This document shows positions 42,601-50,227 of a DNA stretch of 60,000 nucleotides, one piece after another. This DNA is from Liolophura sinensis (taxonomy: Eukaryota; Mollusca; Polyplacophora; Chitonida; Chitonidae). The first letter of the stretch is position 1, and the number at the start of each line of letters is the position of its first letter. The notes under the pieces were generated by a model that was not told where the DNA came from, did not search any database, and saw nothing but the letters and a program-made list of their open reading frames with translations. The position numbers and the translations under genes were made by a program. The stretch is taken from contig NC_088302.1 of the NCBI RefSeq assembly GCF_032854445.1, positions 43,812,645 through 43,872,644 on the forward strand, in the 5' to 3' direction.

Positions 42601-43242
42601 TGTGGAAAGCCGACTGGTATATACTGTCGGCAGTTTGATCTCTGTTCTCTGCCTCGCCATTAAAGTCGGTTTTTCTCCCTCGATGTCTTTTGACCTTGTG
42701 CTCAAAAGGGGAAAGGTGACTGAAGCTCTGCCGCTCAGAGACACTTTGGACGACGATCTGCTGAACCTCAAGTCCTCTGTGGAGCTTCGATTTGTCAGCT
42801 GGAAATGGAGGTTTGCACAGGAAGCGGAATTACGCTCCAGACCACTTCTTGAGTATGTATGCGGAAAGTTGGTTAAATTTTGGTCACTCATAGACAGTCT
42901 TTCACGGAAACTTTTCGAGATAGCTTTGTTAGAATGACTGAAACGTGGGTACAATGTTGATGAATTCGCTGTTGGAAAGGAATCATGGGATGTTCGGAGA
43001 TAACCTGATCTCGCTGAAGCATTCAGGGCCTTTAGATGACCATGGTTTGACGCGCTGACTCGTTCCTTGGTCATCTTTCGCAGAAGATCTCGTCGCTTTT
43101 CAGTGGCACTTGTGTCATTCCCACCTGCCGTGTCCTCGGTCACATTTTCGGGGTCCGTATACAAACTTTCTTTACTTCTGTGCTCAGGATTTGCGTGCAC
43201 GCCGATAAAGAAGTGTCTTTCGAGATTATCTAGTAATTCCAT
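18562..43242 (-). CDS. CNBD2-like protein with two cyclic-nucleotide-binding-type domains (18 exons)
   Basis: Eighteen minus-strand exons with GT-AG borders join in phase into a 794-residue frame from ATG 43242 to TGA 18562-18564. Residues 1-327 (one exon) are Ser/Arg-rich and probably disordered, with a helical end (ISQRLKEVQAMVTRRAELWQ). Residues about 404-531 form a first CNB-type fold: helix LRATKAFNHLFPAEMETEL, strands YDDGRIIAKQG and DRFYYVMTGK, and GQVEVLLIEKSDF. Residues about 533-560 begin a second (TVVQDSNRTPWLHVIKSG), which resumes at about 696-756 (LQLDLLKTGDVF, GAEVIRISKRFFLQHA) after a low-complexity insert. The C-terminus has EEEAIDQLYSTETWHRYKS. This order best fits CNBD2 (CRIS), a cytosolic cAMP-binding protein required in mouse spermiogenesis. 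The canonical phosphate-binding cassette is not seen. Family call fairly sure; orthology is inferred. Confidence 0.8.
18898..18942 (+). repeat. SINE family 1 tail fragment
   Basis: gagcacggcgtaaaacaatc followed by aaataaataaa. Confidence 0.7.
18943..19660. other. Intron of the CNBD2-like gene
   Basis: No further exon recognised. The 85-codon plus frame at 19250-19507 has no family match. Confidence 0.4.
19661..19741 (-). CDS. CNBD2-like exon 18: last strand and helix of second CNB domain
   Basis: Encodes GAEVIRISKRFFLQHARNNT and ends ETM at gtaagt. The in-phase acceptor is cagtgag, which is weak. The stronger cag four bases upstream would need a 2-nt overhang from exon 17. The C-terminal part is secure; the 5' border is not. 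Confidence 0.75.
21240..21525. repeat. Degenerate ~40-bp tandem repeat
   Basis: Variants of 'gacttacaaggatcacccc' with Pro-codon-like ccc runs recur about six times. Intronic (between CNBD2-like exons 17 and 18). Confidence 0.7.
22047..22100 (-). CDS. CNBD2-like exon 17
   Basis: Acceptor cgttgcccactaag, donor gtaaat, 54 bp, phase 0. Encodes GLSEMAAKLRRTASDANK, completing G-D-V-F-G-L. Confidence 0.65.
22640..22835 (+). repeat. Dispersed repeat R, partial copy
   Basis: Shares with 45590-45734 and 46188-46235 the blocks ccaaagacacca, cagtcacattat, gggccaa, cctgctctaacctct/ttgctctaacctct, and aagtgaggcagcaacaagta. It shows the uninterrupted order of this element. Confidence 0.8.
23365..23502 (-). 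CDS. CNBD2-like exon 16: insert end and return to second CNB barrel
   Basis: Acceptor tccccatccag, donor gtaagt, phase 0 both sides. The first half is polar (LQRDKTNLSKPKPAVEAVHR), then AYLQLDLLKTGDVF, the 'L-x-x-G-D-x-F' turn of a CNB fold. Confidence 0.78.
23650..24330. repeat. 69-bp tandem repeat, about 9-10 copies
   Basis: Units containing aacagagcactaaagtgaa and gatatggacagggatgg. Lies in the intron between CNBD2-like exons 15 and 16 and decays toward 24330. Confidence 0.88.
24859..24944 (-). CDS. CNBD2-like exon 15 (insert)
   Basis: Acceptor ttttttctcttcag, donor gtaact; phase 1 in, 0 out. Pro/Thr-rich: LETEVKAPVTPGPTSQQRTT. Confidence 0.7.
25544..25622 (-). CDS. CNBD2-like exon 14 (insert)
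   Basis: Acceptor cttatttcag, donor gtatgt; phase 0 in, 1 out. Ser/Thr-rich: ISKSRRSPLNSQTSMTETVE. Confidence 0.68.
25755..25967 (+). repeat. SINE family 1, nearly full length, internally shortened
   Basis: Head 'ttagcgtgctagcgcagc', 'gagtctctcaccagcgcggt' and AAAT-like tail. The segment before the tail is deleted. Intronic in the CNBD2-like gene. Confidence 0.85.
26395..26453 (-). CDS. CNBD2-like exon 13 (insert)
   Basis: Acceptor ctcatttcag, donor gtaaga; phase 1 in, 0 out. Encodes MLGILAQQRKMKNRLTLPE. The other frames break the phase chain with the next exon. Confidence 0.6.
26731..26932 (-). repeat. SINE family 2 (tRNA-like), near full length
   Basis: On the minus strand the head has a good A box (tagctcagatgg) and a B-box-like ggttcggatgc. 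The tail (cctgaccgcagtcatat ... gttaaacagcaa, AAAT run) resembles family 1. Head and middle differ from family 1. Confidence 0.75.
27236..27297 (+). repeat. Dispersed block shared with 36435-36496
   Basis: About 60 bp (acagacatttgtat, tcaaaatggacattcc, gtcaataa) matches 36435-36496 at roughly 85% by eye. A weaker match is at 5672-5712. Confidence 0.65.
27960..28060 (-). repeat. SINE family 2 tail fragment
   Basis: 'ttaacgccgtattcaagaat', 'gtcatatgacggtggtcg'. Confidence 0.65.
28356..28470 (-). CDS. CNBD2-like exon 12
   Basis: Acceptor tttgctgttaacag, donor gtaatc; phase 0 in, 1 out. Starts GCVKVIREQN, completing the strand 'VIKSG-C-V-K-V', then becomes polar (DTSNDKLFSGRSVEELGC). Confidence 0.75.
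28510..28545 (-). repeat. SINE family 1 tail fragment
   Basis: tttgattggtgttttacgcc at its core. Lies 40 bp from exon 12. Confidence 0.7.
28972..29140 (-). repeat. SINE family 1, 5'-truncated
   Basis: AAAT tail, acgacggcggccagcgttat and ccatccgcaggctgctgc body. Intronic. Confidence 0.88.
29737..29797 (-). CDS. CNBD2-like exon 11: second CNB domain, strands 1-2
   Basis: Acceptor cattcttttag, donor gtaagt; phase 2 in, 0 out. Encodes ENRTVVQDSNRTPWLHVIKS. The pattern 'T-V-V-x-D-S-N-x-x-x-W-L-x-V-I-K-S' matches the second barrel of CNBD2-type proteins. Confidence 0.82.
30095..30695. repeat. 16-bp tandem repeat, about 37 copies
   Basis: Unit gtgtgtgatggacagg with substitutions (gatgaacagg, gataaccag). 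Three units make 48 bp, so long frames stay open on both strands (including 233 codons, minus). These are artefacts. Intronic in the CNBD2-like gene. Confidence 0.95.
30847..30901 (+). repeat. Intronic duplicated block with CRE palindrome, copy 1
   Basis: About 50 bp nearly identical to 31557-31611, including tgacgtca at 30851-30858, accgatctttacatcctgcg and gcagtgaatg. Confidence 0.85.
31170..31202 (-). CDS. Possible 33-bp exon of the CNBD2-like gene
   Basis: Acceptor ctatttaacag and donor gtaaga enclose 33 bp that keep phase 2 to 2, reading LVAYMYVTRS. It is compatible with exon 10 above either as an alternative or as an addition. Confidence 0.25.
31246..31375. repeat. 58-bp tandem duplication
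   Basis: Two close copies of 'cagtttcctaaatg...tatggaaggctaga...ccatcgtgtttagtta'. Weaker related pieces continue to about 31500. Confidence 0.8.
31557..31611 (+). repeat. Intronic duplicated block with CRE palindrome, copy 2
   Basis: Second copy of the 30847 block; tgacgtca at 31560-31567. Confidence 0.85.
31817..31846 (-). CDS. Possible 30-bp exon of the CNBD2-like gene
   Basis: Flanked by tgtttag and gtaagt, and keeps the frame between exons 9 and 11 (phase 2 to 2), reading RMAVLSPDIT. It could be part of the helix missing before the second CNB fold. Splice signals are the only support. Not counted in the 794 residues. Confidence 0.25.
32584..32636 (-). CDS. CNBD2-like exon 9
   Basis: Acceptor gttcgtctcag, donor gtaaaa; phase 0 in, 2 out. 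Encodes DFARLQHTTAGPPIEFL; joined to exon 8 it gives the typical 'I-E-K-x-D-F' C-helix start. Confidence 0.78.
32985..33235 (+). repeat. SINE family 2, diverged
   Basis: B-box-like aagtttgaatccagc near 33055 and 'aaacctgatcgtcgccata' near 33170, as in the family 2 copy at 26731-26932. No A-T tail was identified. Confidence 0.5.
33388..33471 (-). CDS. CNBD2-like exon 8: end of first barrel
   Basis: Acceptor ggatactacag, donor gttagt (weak), phase 0 both sides. Encodes WLRDMNMVAKGQVEVLLIEK; the V-E-V-L-x-I is the usual last strand. Confidence 0.82.
34698..34780 (-). CDS. CNBD2-like exon 7
   Basis: Acceptor gtttctttcag, donor gtaagt; phase 1 in, 0 out. Encodes VHLIQEFVLNAGTVRKSMGY then LTKGMTTD. 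The L-x-x-G here is where F-G-E of the phosphate-binding cassette would follow, but the following residues do not match it. Confidence 0.8.
35313..35386 (-). CDS. CNBD2-like exon 6: first CNB domain, strands 1-3
   Basis: Acceptor gtgttcag, donor gtgagt; phase 2 in, 1 out. Encodes YDDGRIIAKQGRTPDRFYYV, the hallmark 'G-x-x-I-x-x-x-G-x-x-x-D-x-F-Y' start of a cyclic-nucleotide-binding barrel. Confidence 0.9.
35458..35605 (+). repeat. SINE family 1, 5'-truncated
   Basis: 'agatctgccaagaacctggg' to 'acggcgtaaaacaccaatca' and AAAT tail. Lies about 70 bp from CNBD2-like exon 6. Confidence 0.9.
35814..35905 (-). CDS. CNBD2-like exon 5: first CNB domain, N-terminal helices
   Basis: Acceptor ttatttttacag, donor gtaagt, ends in phase 2. 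Encodes ILSVLRATKAFNHLFPAEME then TELAKVVAYEK, the helix A region before the beta barrel. Confidence 0.85.
36435..36496 (+). repeat. Dispersed block shared with 27236-27297
   Basis: See 27236-27297. Here it falls inside an 87-codon plus frame starting at 36304, which I read as repeat-derived and not a gene. Confidence 0.65.
38465..38545 (-). repeat. SINE-like tail fragment
   Basis: 'acgttttaacgccgtacg', 'tcacttatatggcggcggtc'. Confidence 0.6.
39999..40098 (-). CDS. CNBD2-like exon 4
   Basis: Acceptor ctatgtag, donor gtatgg; phase 2 in, 0 out. Linker rich in Pro and Gln (VPVAPAAMRRQQNVFVEDQ). Confidence 0.65.
40698..40721. repeat. (TTG)8 microsatellite
   Basis: Eight perfect TTG units in the intron between CNBD2-like exons 3 and 4. 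Confidence 0.97.
41159..41229 (-). CDS. CNBD2-like exon 3
   Basis: Acceptor aatatttcag, donor gtaagt, ends in phase 2. Encodes SIDLLRNAAHMCYMLVKAFV, an amphipathic helix like the one that precedes the first CNB domain in CNBD2 proteins. Confidence 0.72.
41492..41548 (-). CDS. CNBD2-like exon 2
   Basis: Acceptor ttgcag, donor gtaagt, 57 bp, phase 0 on both sides. Encodes QIAEIPTENLKKERRKKWK, a basic helix. Confidence 0.7.
41739..41958 (-). repeat. SINE family 1, 5'-truncated with 8-bp target duplication
   Basis: Body intact, head cut at tcattgcg. The flanks agccaaac at 41731-41738 and 41959-41966 are identical. Confidence 0.9.
42262..43242 (-). CDS. CNBD2-like exon 1 (start; 327 codons)
   Basis: Begins MELLDNLERHFFIG and ends NKIL at gtaagtgg (phase 0). 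Ser/Thr/Arg-rich, with no compact domain visible until the last 70 residues, which are helix-prone (HNWILSQDYDKAMRKVNHL and QRLKEVQAMVTRRAELWQVW). The open frame continues 16 codons into the intron. A noncoding exon may lie upstream: minus-strand gtccag|gtaaag near 43442 and acceptor gtactaacag near 43262. Confidence 0.85.
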
Positions 43243-44288
43243 TTTTAGACAAATTCAGGTCTACTGTTAGTACCCTCTGTTTCGTAGATGACAAGCAATT
43301 TGAAGAACTTAATCGCAATCCAATATTCCGAGAACTGCGATGAATAACCAAAATTAGCAAAAAACTATAAAAACTGTTCCGTTATTCCAGAAATAGTTCA
43401 AGTTTGTAATTCCATTCCTTAACACTTGACCAGTTTTCTTTACCTGGACCTGTGGAGGGAGGTAAATAGTTTAGAAGCTTCGATAAGTGGGCTCCGTGGA
43501 AAATTTCCTCTCCTTCTCCACAGGTTGTGTCACTAGTTTCGTCTGAGGTAGAACTTTTTTGAAGTACACAATACTGTTTGTAATTCTGGTGTCACACTTT
43601 CCTGAGTGGACAACAAAACACTCAAAGTGAGTTTTTGTCTTAATTGTCAGTTTTTGCTGTCGAATCACAGAGTATGTATTCCACAGTCCGCGCCATGTAG
43701 ACGAATCTCGGGACTGGTAAGAGACATTGGTTTCTTTTTCCTTGACAAGTTTCTGTCCGTTTTATAAAGACTTTCTCTAGAAGTCTGCCCTACCTGCGCT
43801 GTGTACGGTTCTCTAATGCAAGAGCCTTAGCAAACAGCACTACAGACCTCTACCATACTGAAACAAGCCAGCAGACCGAGACATGGTAGGACAAGCTAGG
43901 GTAGTTACATTGCGACAGTGCCAAAATATTCGTTGAAATTAAGTCGATTATCCCTTATTAATTGTTCTGTTCCACTACCGGATAAAAGCTCGAGTGGGTG
44001 TCAAGGCTGGCGACACTTCGAGGCTGTATAGCTCCTGCGTGTTTACGTGCTGACCAGTAAGATTAAATCGTGGCTACCATTACGACATTAGATCCCCGAG
44101 ATTACAGGCCAACGGTGAAAGAGATTTTGTGGTGGGTGGGGTTGGAGGCGGGGGGGGGGAGGGGGTACCACCTGTGTAACATGCAAAATAAACCTCTACG
44201 CGGACTTGTCGGATTAAAAATAAACGATTATAATCTCACAACATATCACCAATACGTCGCTATATATGTTTGTTTTCCACGAAAGTTT
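43243..44288. other. 5' flank of the CNBD2-like gene
   Basis: Would hold its promoter and any noncoding first exon. No TATA box was identified. A G-rich tract lies at 44131-44166. Confidence 0.4.
44131..44166 (+). other. G-rich tract with G-quadruplex potential
   Basis: Runs of three to ten G (ggtgggtggggttggaggcg, then a 10-G run and ggggg) on the plus strand, about 0.9 kb upstream of the CNBD2-like start codon. Confidence 0.7.
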
Positions 44289-44335
44289 TTATTTTATCTA
44301 TTTATTTATCTATTTATTTATTTATTTGGCTGTTG
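44289..44335 (-). repeat. SINE family 1 tail remnant
   Basis: ATTT run with ggctgttgttgaagg in place of the usual gattggtgttttacg. Confidence 0.5.
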
Positions 44336-44689
44336 TTGAAGGTTTTACTTTCAAACTATTGGATTTAACAATCGCTTTAAAACAGCTACCGATGGTTTAT
44401 TTCATGACTGTAAGAGAAAGTTTTCCATCTACTATTACTCTGTACTACCAGTTGACCAAGATTTAGAATGGAAATAAAGGCTTGTTTTTGCAGTAAATTG
44501 CCTGAGATATATACCTGAAAAATTAAAGTACCCACTGTCTGAGAACGTCGGTTGAATCAGTGGGCATGTGCGCTTTTCTGGAATATATGTCAGGCATTTT
44601 ACAGAAAAAAAAACTCTACTTCTTAAAGAAACCAATGAAGTATCTAATTGTCAAGTCTATGTCAAACACAGGATAGATGTATTTTCTTT

Positions 44690-45110
44690 ACGATTGTGTT
44701 TTGATACCAATTGTTTGCATGAGTACAGTGTATGTAAGCTCAGTTTTAAACCTAGAGAGACTTTTAAAACCTCTTTGTACGAGTTAACCGGAAGTACTGT
44801 TTGTGTGGAGATACTTGAGACAGGAAGCGCGACTATTGAAGAAGTCTAGCACATTTGGTTTCAACGTCTCATCAATTGCTAAATGCTCGATAAATAAGTC
44901 TGATCGAGAATCGCGCTGCTCCAAATGGATGAAGTTATGGTAACATCTGATATGAGGTAGCTGTAGTTTTGACATCTCATCTTATGAACACACATGTTTG
45001 ATATCCTGCACGTATCATAAATGTGAATTTCGCTTGTACTTCGATGATCTGTATTTGTCGTCATTTATTTCTCGAGGGAAACACTGGCATTGATTCAGTG
45101 AAGGTCACTT
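44690..45110 (+). repeat. Diverged segmental duplication, copy 1
   Basis: Collinear with 46273-46803: gttttgataccaattg, agcgcgactattga, cgagaatcgc, gttttgacatctcat, acttcgatgatctgtat, then a gggaaacac end. Divergence is high and small indels are frequent. Confidence 0.8.
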
Positions 45111-45120
45111 GGCCCACTCC

Positions 45121-45325
45121 TATTCATTTATTTATTTATTTATTTATTTGATTGATGGTACGCCGCACTCAAGAATATTTCACTTATACCACGGCGGCCA
45201 GCATGATGGTGGGAGGAAAAAGGGCAGAGCCCGGCGGAAACCCACGACCATCCACAGGTTGCTGGAGGACTTCCCACGTACGGCCGGAGAGGAAGCCAGT
45301 ATGAACTTGACTTGAACTCACAGCA
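45121..45325 (-). repeat. SINE family 1, 5'-truncated with 9-bp target duplication
   Basis: AAAT tail of six units, body and part of head. The flanks gcccactcc at 45112-45120 and 45326-45334 are identical. It sits at the end of duplication copy 1. Confidence 0.92.
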
Positions 45326-45414
45326 GCCCACTCCCTTATGCTGAGCACATGAACCTGAAATGAAGTGAAATACATCAGCAAACCGATATTACTAATCACT
45401 GTGGATTTTTGCGG

Positions 45415-46235
45415 AATAAATGAATGAGTGACTATTGTTTGATGCCATTTCGGCAGCATTGCAATCATATTGTGGCGAGAAACTGATCCAAATGATCCCC
45501 GTCGCCTGGCTGTGCGTATGTGTGGGCTCACCTGACCTTCACTGCAGACACCAATGCTAATCACACCGATACTGTGTATACATATACTTATGGTTGTGGA
45601 GTCCATGCCGCTAAAGTGCCGCCGCCATGATATATCATGCCAAAGACACCACGCATGGCTCTTCACCAAGTCACATTATACTCACAATGGGCCAAACATT
45701 CGTGTTTCCTGCTCTAACCTCTTAGTGCTTAGTAGGACACAGGCCCCCATTACAACTTCCGTTTTTCAGTAGGGACGATTGTAGTTCTGTGTATTTTAGG
45801 GTGTGAAGTCTTTTTTTGCTGCCAGCCTGCCGTTTTTGGTGTACAGGTGCATGCTTGGTATCAAAATGATGGAAATTGTCTAAGCTTTGGGCAGGTATGA
45901 GTTTTAATGGTGAAAGTTTGAAATTCTGGGCGAGAGGACACAAGGAGACAGGTGGTGATGAGGCTGCGAGTGACGTCCCCTTGGCGTTGCTAGGCACCCC
46001 TCCCAGCTGCCGGCATGGAAAGGTCCAGATTTTGACGGTCAACCTATGTCAAGATTTTTACAGCTTCTTTCTCACAGGCTGGGCCAGGTATGCACCAAAG
46101 CTTATTGGCCTCGGAATGTTTGGGACTGAGCTACAGCGCTAAACGTTAACATTGTCGCTTATGGAAAACTAATGGGGGTCTGTGGCCAGTACCAAGCGAG
46201 GCAGCGACAAGTACCATTTTGAAAATTTTTGGTAT
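45415..46235 (+). repeat. Dispersed repeat R, long copy interrupted by a MITE
   Basis: Starts with aaatgaatgagtgac and catattgtggcgag, continues through the blocks seen at 22640-22835, and is split between 45734 and 46188. The order ends with accaagcgaggcagcgacaa and aagtaccattttgaa. Confidence 0.8.
45735..46187. mobile_element. MITE (453 bp) with 18-bp inverted ends and 4-bp target duplication
   Basis: The left end ggacacaggcccccatta and the reverse complement of the right end ggccacagacccccatta agree at 16 of 18 positions. agta flanks both sides (45731-45734 and 46188-46191). The insert interrupts repeat R exactly where the 22640 copy is continuous. No transposase is encoded, so it is a non-autonomous DNA transposon; the superfamily is undetermined. 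Confidence 0.8.
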
Positions 46236-46272
46236 GAACCGGGTTTTACTCCAGTTTTCCCGATTTCGATGA

Positions 46273-46803
46273 CCATGTTTTGATACCAATTGCTTATAAG
46301 AACACCATGTGTGTAGGCTTAGATTTAAACCTGATGATGCTCATGAGCCTGTTAAAACCAGTTCGCTTGTGTGGACAAATTTGTGACAGGACAGCACGAC
46401 TATTGCAGTAGTCTGTATAGTAGCTTTCAAGTTGTTTAAAATCCAAGTTAAAAGAGTTTTGAAGAACAGTATAAATTTGATGAGTGATAACTGGACAGAA
46501 ATGAGGAAAATCCAGTCCATGGTGTAGTTCACTGGTTGTTAAATTCTTTATTTTTGTAAGATGTTCAGACTTGAGAATCGCTCCGCTCCACATGATTATA
46601 TGAATTTATAGTTATTTCTGGTAAAGGCTTGTTCCAAAGAGTTGTTTTCTAATTTGAAATAGAGCCATAGTTTTGATATCTCATTTAATGAAAACATATG
46701 TACATTGGTTAATGTCATCGTCTTCCTGCAGATTTCATAAACGGGAATGTTCTTCGTACTTTGATGATCTGTATTATCGTCACTTATTTCCCAAGGGCAA
46801 CAC
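46273..46803 (+). repeat. Diverged segmental duplication, copy 2
   Basis: Partner of 44690-45110. Contains about 60 bp not present in copy 1 (near 46617-46665). Confidence 0.8.
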
Positions 46804-47020
46804 ACAGTAACTGAATAACAAATTAATTTATTGAATGAACAGTTGTTTTGTTTCTCAGTTCTTAATTATTTTTTGTTTTCAGTTGGGTCTAATGTAGTTT
46901 TCGACATTATTACAAATATCCCCACTGAGACAGCATGTTGAAGTTTATAAATGTATGTGAAGACATAAGTTTGGCAGAAGGCTACTTGATGCACCATACC
47001 ATAGTGATAAGCCATGAACA
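46804..47020. other. No gene recognised
   Basis: Nothing identified. Confidence 0.3.
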
Positions 47021-47160
47021 TATGAAGCGAAATACATCATACAACTGATATCATTAGCATACACTGTAGAGGAAAGTACGTGAAGTACTTCATGAAGCGA
47101 AGTACATCAGCAAACTGATATCATTAGCACACAGCGTAGAAGAAAATTAAGTGAAATACA
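47021..47160. repeat. Short tandem repeat of a gaagcgaaatacatca block
   Basis: The block with ctgatatcattagcatacac occurs twice, with a third partial. A single diverged copy is at 45358-45405, supporting the segmental duplication. Confidence 0.75.
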
Positions 47161-47234
47161 CAATCATTCATTAAATGGTATAGGTAACTGATAAGCAGGA
47201 TATAAGCTGGGCTTAGACAAGGAGGACTTTGCAG

Positions 47235-47400
47235 AATAAATGAATGAATGATCTGGTACCACTTCTGACACAACTTCGACAATATTGCATTCATATCGTG
47301 GCGAGAACATGATCATTTGTAGCCCTGTCTGTACGTATGTGTGTGGTCACGTCAACAACTCTGCAGTCAATGATGCTGTGACCATGAAGTACATGTATAT
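47235..47400 (+). repeat. Dispersed repeat R, 5' part only
   Basis: aaatgaatgaatgatctgg, catatcgtggcgagaac and gtacgtatgtgtgtggtcac match 45415-45540. Confidence 0.75.
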
Positions 47401-47889
47401 ACCTCCAAGGGCATTTGCACAAATCTTAACCCGTCTTCCTTAGGTGTTTTAACGTTTGATGGATTGGAAATACCGTCAGTGCGCCATCATTGTCTATTTA
47501 ATATACACAGCGGTGTAAGCCTTAAGTATGATTGATTGCTACTCTGTTTGCTCTGGGAGTATATCCCCTTCCTGTCGAAACACCTCACATATGGCGACAT
47601 CGCACCAGAAAGGGTTCAGTAACACTAAGCGCTACAACGGTTAAAAGCGAGGCAAAACTCCAGCTGTGAAAAAACAGCGAATGAATTTGTAATTCCAGTC
47701 AAGATAAATGATACACCATGCCTTGTTTTTGCATTGTTCAGTATTAAATGTCACCTGAGAGTCAAATGAAATGAGATTTCGCCGGTCAGCAGATTGGTTG
47801 GACAGGAAAAACCTGGGCTGCACTGAATATTGGAGCTCCACATGAATATAATGTGTCCTCAAGCGAGACCGGAAAGAATCTTAACGCAA
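47401..47889. other. No gene recognised
   Basis: A 73-codon minus frame (47641-47862) without domain features. Confidence 0.3.
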
Positions 47890-47985
47890 GCATGAAAGGC
47901 TTGTTTTTTATTTCTTGCGTTTTAGGTTGTGTTCTAACATATGAAAATGCGAAATGCTTCTCAGTTTTCCTCTTGAGGTGTAATC
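47890..47985 (+). repeat. Dispersed block shared with 56041-56130
   Basis: atgaaaggcttg, tttttatttctt, gtctaacata (here tctaacatatg) and gttttcctcttg correspond in order to 56041-56130. Confidence 0.6.
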
Positions 47986-48054
47986 ATGTTGTTAAAATAT
48001 GCTATGTAAACAGCAATCCCATTTTATTATTGGTTCTCATCAAGTTGCTCTGAA

Positions 48055-48950
48055 AAGGCTGTCTAATGGTCACGCTAATGGTACAAATAAATGTTACATA
48101 CGGTATACCTTCATCACCGCTTCAAAAAGGCTGTCTCATCGTCACGTTTATCTCGAGACAATGGTACAAACAAATGTTACATACGGTATTCCTTCATCAC
48201 CGCTTCAAACAGGTTGTCTCATCGTCACGTTTTTCTCGAGACAATAGTACAGACAAATGTTACATACGGTATACCGTCATCACCGCTTCAAAAAGGCTGT
48301 TTCATCGTCACGTTTATCTCGAGACAATTGTACAAGCAAATGTTACATACGGTATACTGTCATCACCGCTTCAAACAGGCTGTCTCATGGTCTCGTTTAT
48401 CTCGAGACAATAGTACAAACAAATTTTACATACGGTGTACCTTCATCACCGCTTCAAAAAGCTGTCTCATGATCACGTTTATCTCGAGACAATGGTACAA
48501 ACAAATGATACATACGGTATACCTTCATCACGGCTTCAAAAAGGCTGTCTAATGGTCATGTTTATCTCGAGACAATAGTACAAACAAATGTTACATAAGG
48601 TATACCTTCATCACCGTTTCAAAAAAGCTGTCACATGGTCACGTTTATCTCGAGACAATAAAACATACAAATGTTACATACGGTATACCTTCATCACCGC
48701 TTCCAAAAGGCTGTCTCATAATCATGTTTATCACTAGACAATAGAACATGCGGTGCAACTTTATTATAGCCCTAACTGTCTCATGTTCACTATTTCCTCG
48801 TGGCAATGTCACCGGTACGTAAAATTTTTCATAACTTTGATAAGACTGCCTCATGGTCACGTTTTCTTCGAGAAAATGGTACATAAAAATGTGACATACG
48901 GTACAACTTATACTACAGTTTTGACAAAACTGCACAGTATTCCCATCTTT
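48055..48950. repeat. 83-bp tandem repeat, about 9 good copies plus decayed right flank
   Basis: Unit includes tttatctcgagacaatggta, aaatgttacatacggta and cttcatcaccgcttcaaa. The central copies are near identical. Beyond 48750 two copies are heavily decayed. Each unit has an XhoI-type ctcgag palindrome. Overlapping plus frames are repeat artefacts. Confidence 0.93.
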
Positions 48951-50227
48951 CCCCTGGAGATTATGTAAGATAGACTTTGCTCAAAAAATGCTTCATTACA
49001 GTTCATGTATTGTCTCACCTTCTTCCAAACAATGGTCTCGTTGAATTTGCCGAAGTTTCTGGTAAGCCTTAGATGACGTCATGATTGCTGTTCAAATCTG
49101 TCTGTAACCAGGATTAGAAACTTTTCTCTGATGAAAAAAAAACAATAGATGTGATCGACGTTGATAAATATTCGACTTACTTAGCTGATTGATTGATTAA
49201 GTCATGTACTGGCTGATTTATCAACTGTTTGTATCTGATTTACATGGGCAATGCAACTGATAATGGAAGGTATATAATATGTATGCATTTATGACTTTAC
49301 GTTCAACAGGAGCGCTGTTAGAAGGCAATGGCGTAACTAGGAAGCTGGACGCGTCTGTCGTGAAAGATATCCCGTTTTGCCTGGCACTGTATGTATGTGA
49401 AAATTAACAGGCTTTTACCAGTGCTTACTCCTCAGTTCTGGAAGTTTTAGAAAGCCCTTTTACAATACTATGTAATTCATATTTCTCGTAACTTTTTGGG
49501 TTAAGCAGACGATGTCCGGGTTATGCCGACATAAGGCGACGTGATTTATAAGAACAGTTACGACAAATTGATTTACGAATTTTGGTGAAAATGGGCCCTG
49601 TATTGTCACGGTAGTCTGTTCCTGCCCGCTGATTGCTGTATGCATAGAACGATATTACAGCTCACAAGCCTGCTCCTGGATTTATATGCCTGGGGTCGAT
49701 AAGTTACTATTCGTGGGTCGATCAAATACTTTCTTAGATTTCGGGCTTTACTTTGAGAAGGTCGGTCTAAAATTATGTCCAGGGACATCATGTTATCTGT
49801 TAGGTATTAGGCCAGATGTAGATAAAATTTTGTCGGCCTAACTTGTGCAGGTCACTATCCTCTATTTATCTGACAACAATTCCCTTCCCTCGATCAGAGT
49901 AATAAAGCAAGCAATTCACTAAGCTTATATCTTCAACGTTTCTTACGTGTTTACCCCGGTATAGGAGGAATTCCGCTAGCTTTACTCGGATATATGTGCC
50001 TTAGGCTATCTCGGTTTTACGGAAAGCTTGCAAAGAGGGTATGTAAGGGAGGAAAACTGCTGGGTTGTCTTGGTGGTGGGGAGTTAAATTTGTAATGGCG
50101 CGCACACTTCCAAAGCGGACGATTTACGCCTGGAGAACAGATTTTGATTTGTTAGAAAAAAGTAGTAGTTGCTTGGCTAGGCTAGCTGACATAAACATGG
50201 ATATTATAAGTACACCAGACGATCTAT
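48951..50227. other. No gene recognised
   Basis: Short frames only; tgacgtca at 49074-49081. Confidence 0.4.

Noticed and set aside
42464-42937. 157-codon plus frame
   Set aside because: Antisense shadow of CNBD2-like exon 1, which has phase-matched splicing and a helical C-terminal segment on the minus strand.
48091-48552. 153-codon plus frame of HHRFKQAVS repeats
   Set aside because: The 83-bp tandem repeat, read in several frames.
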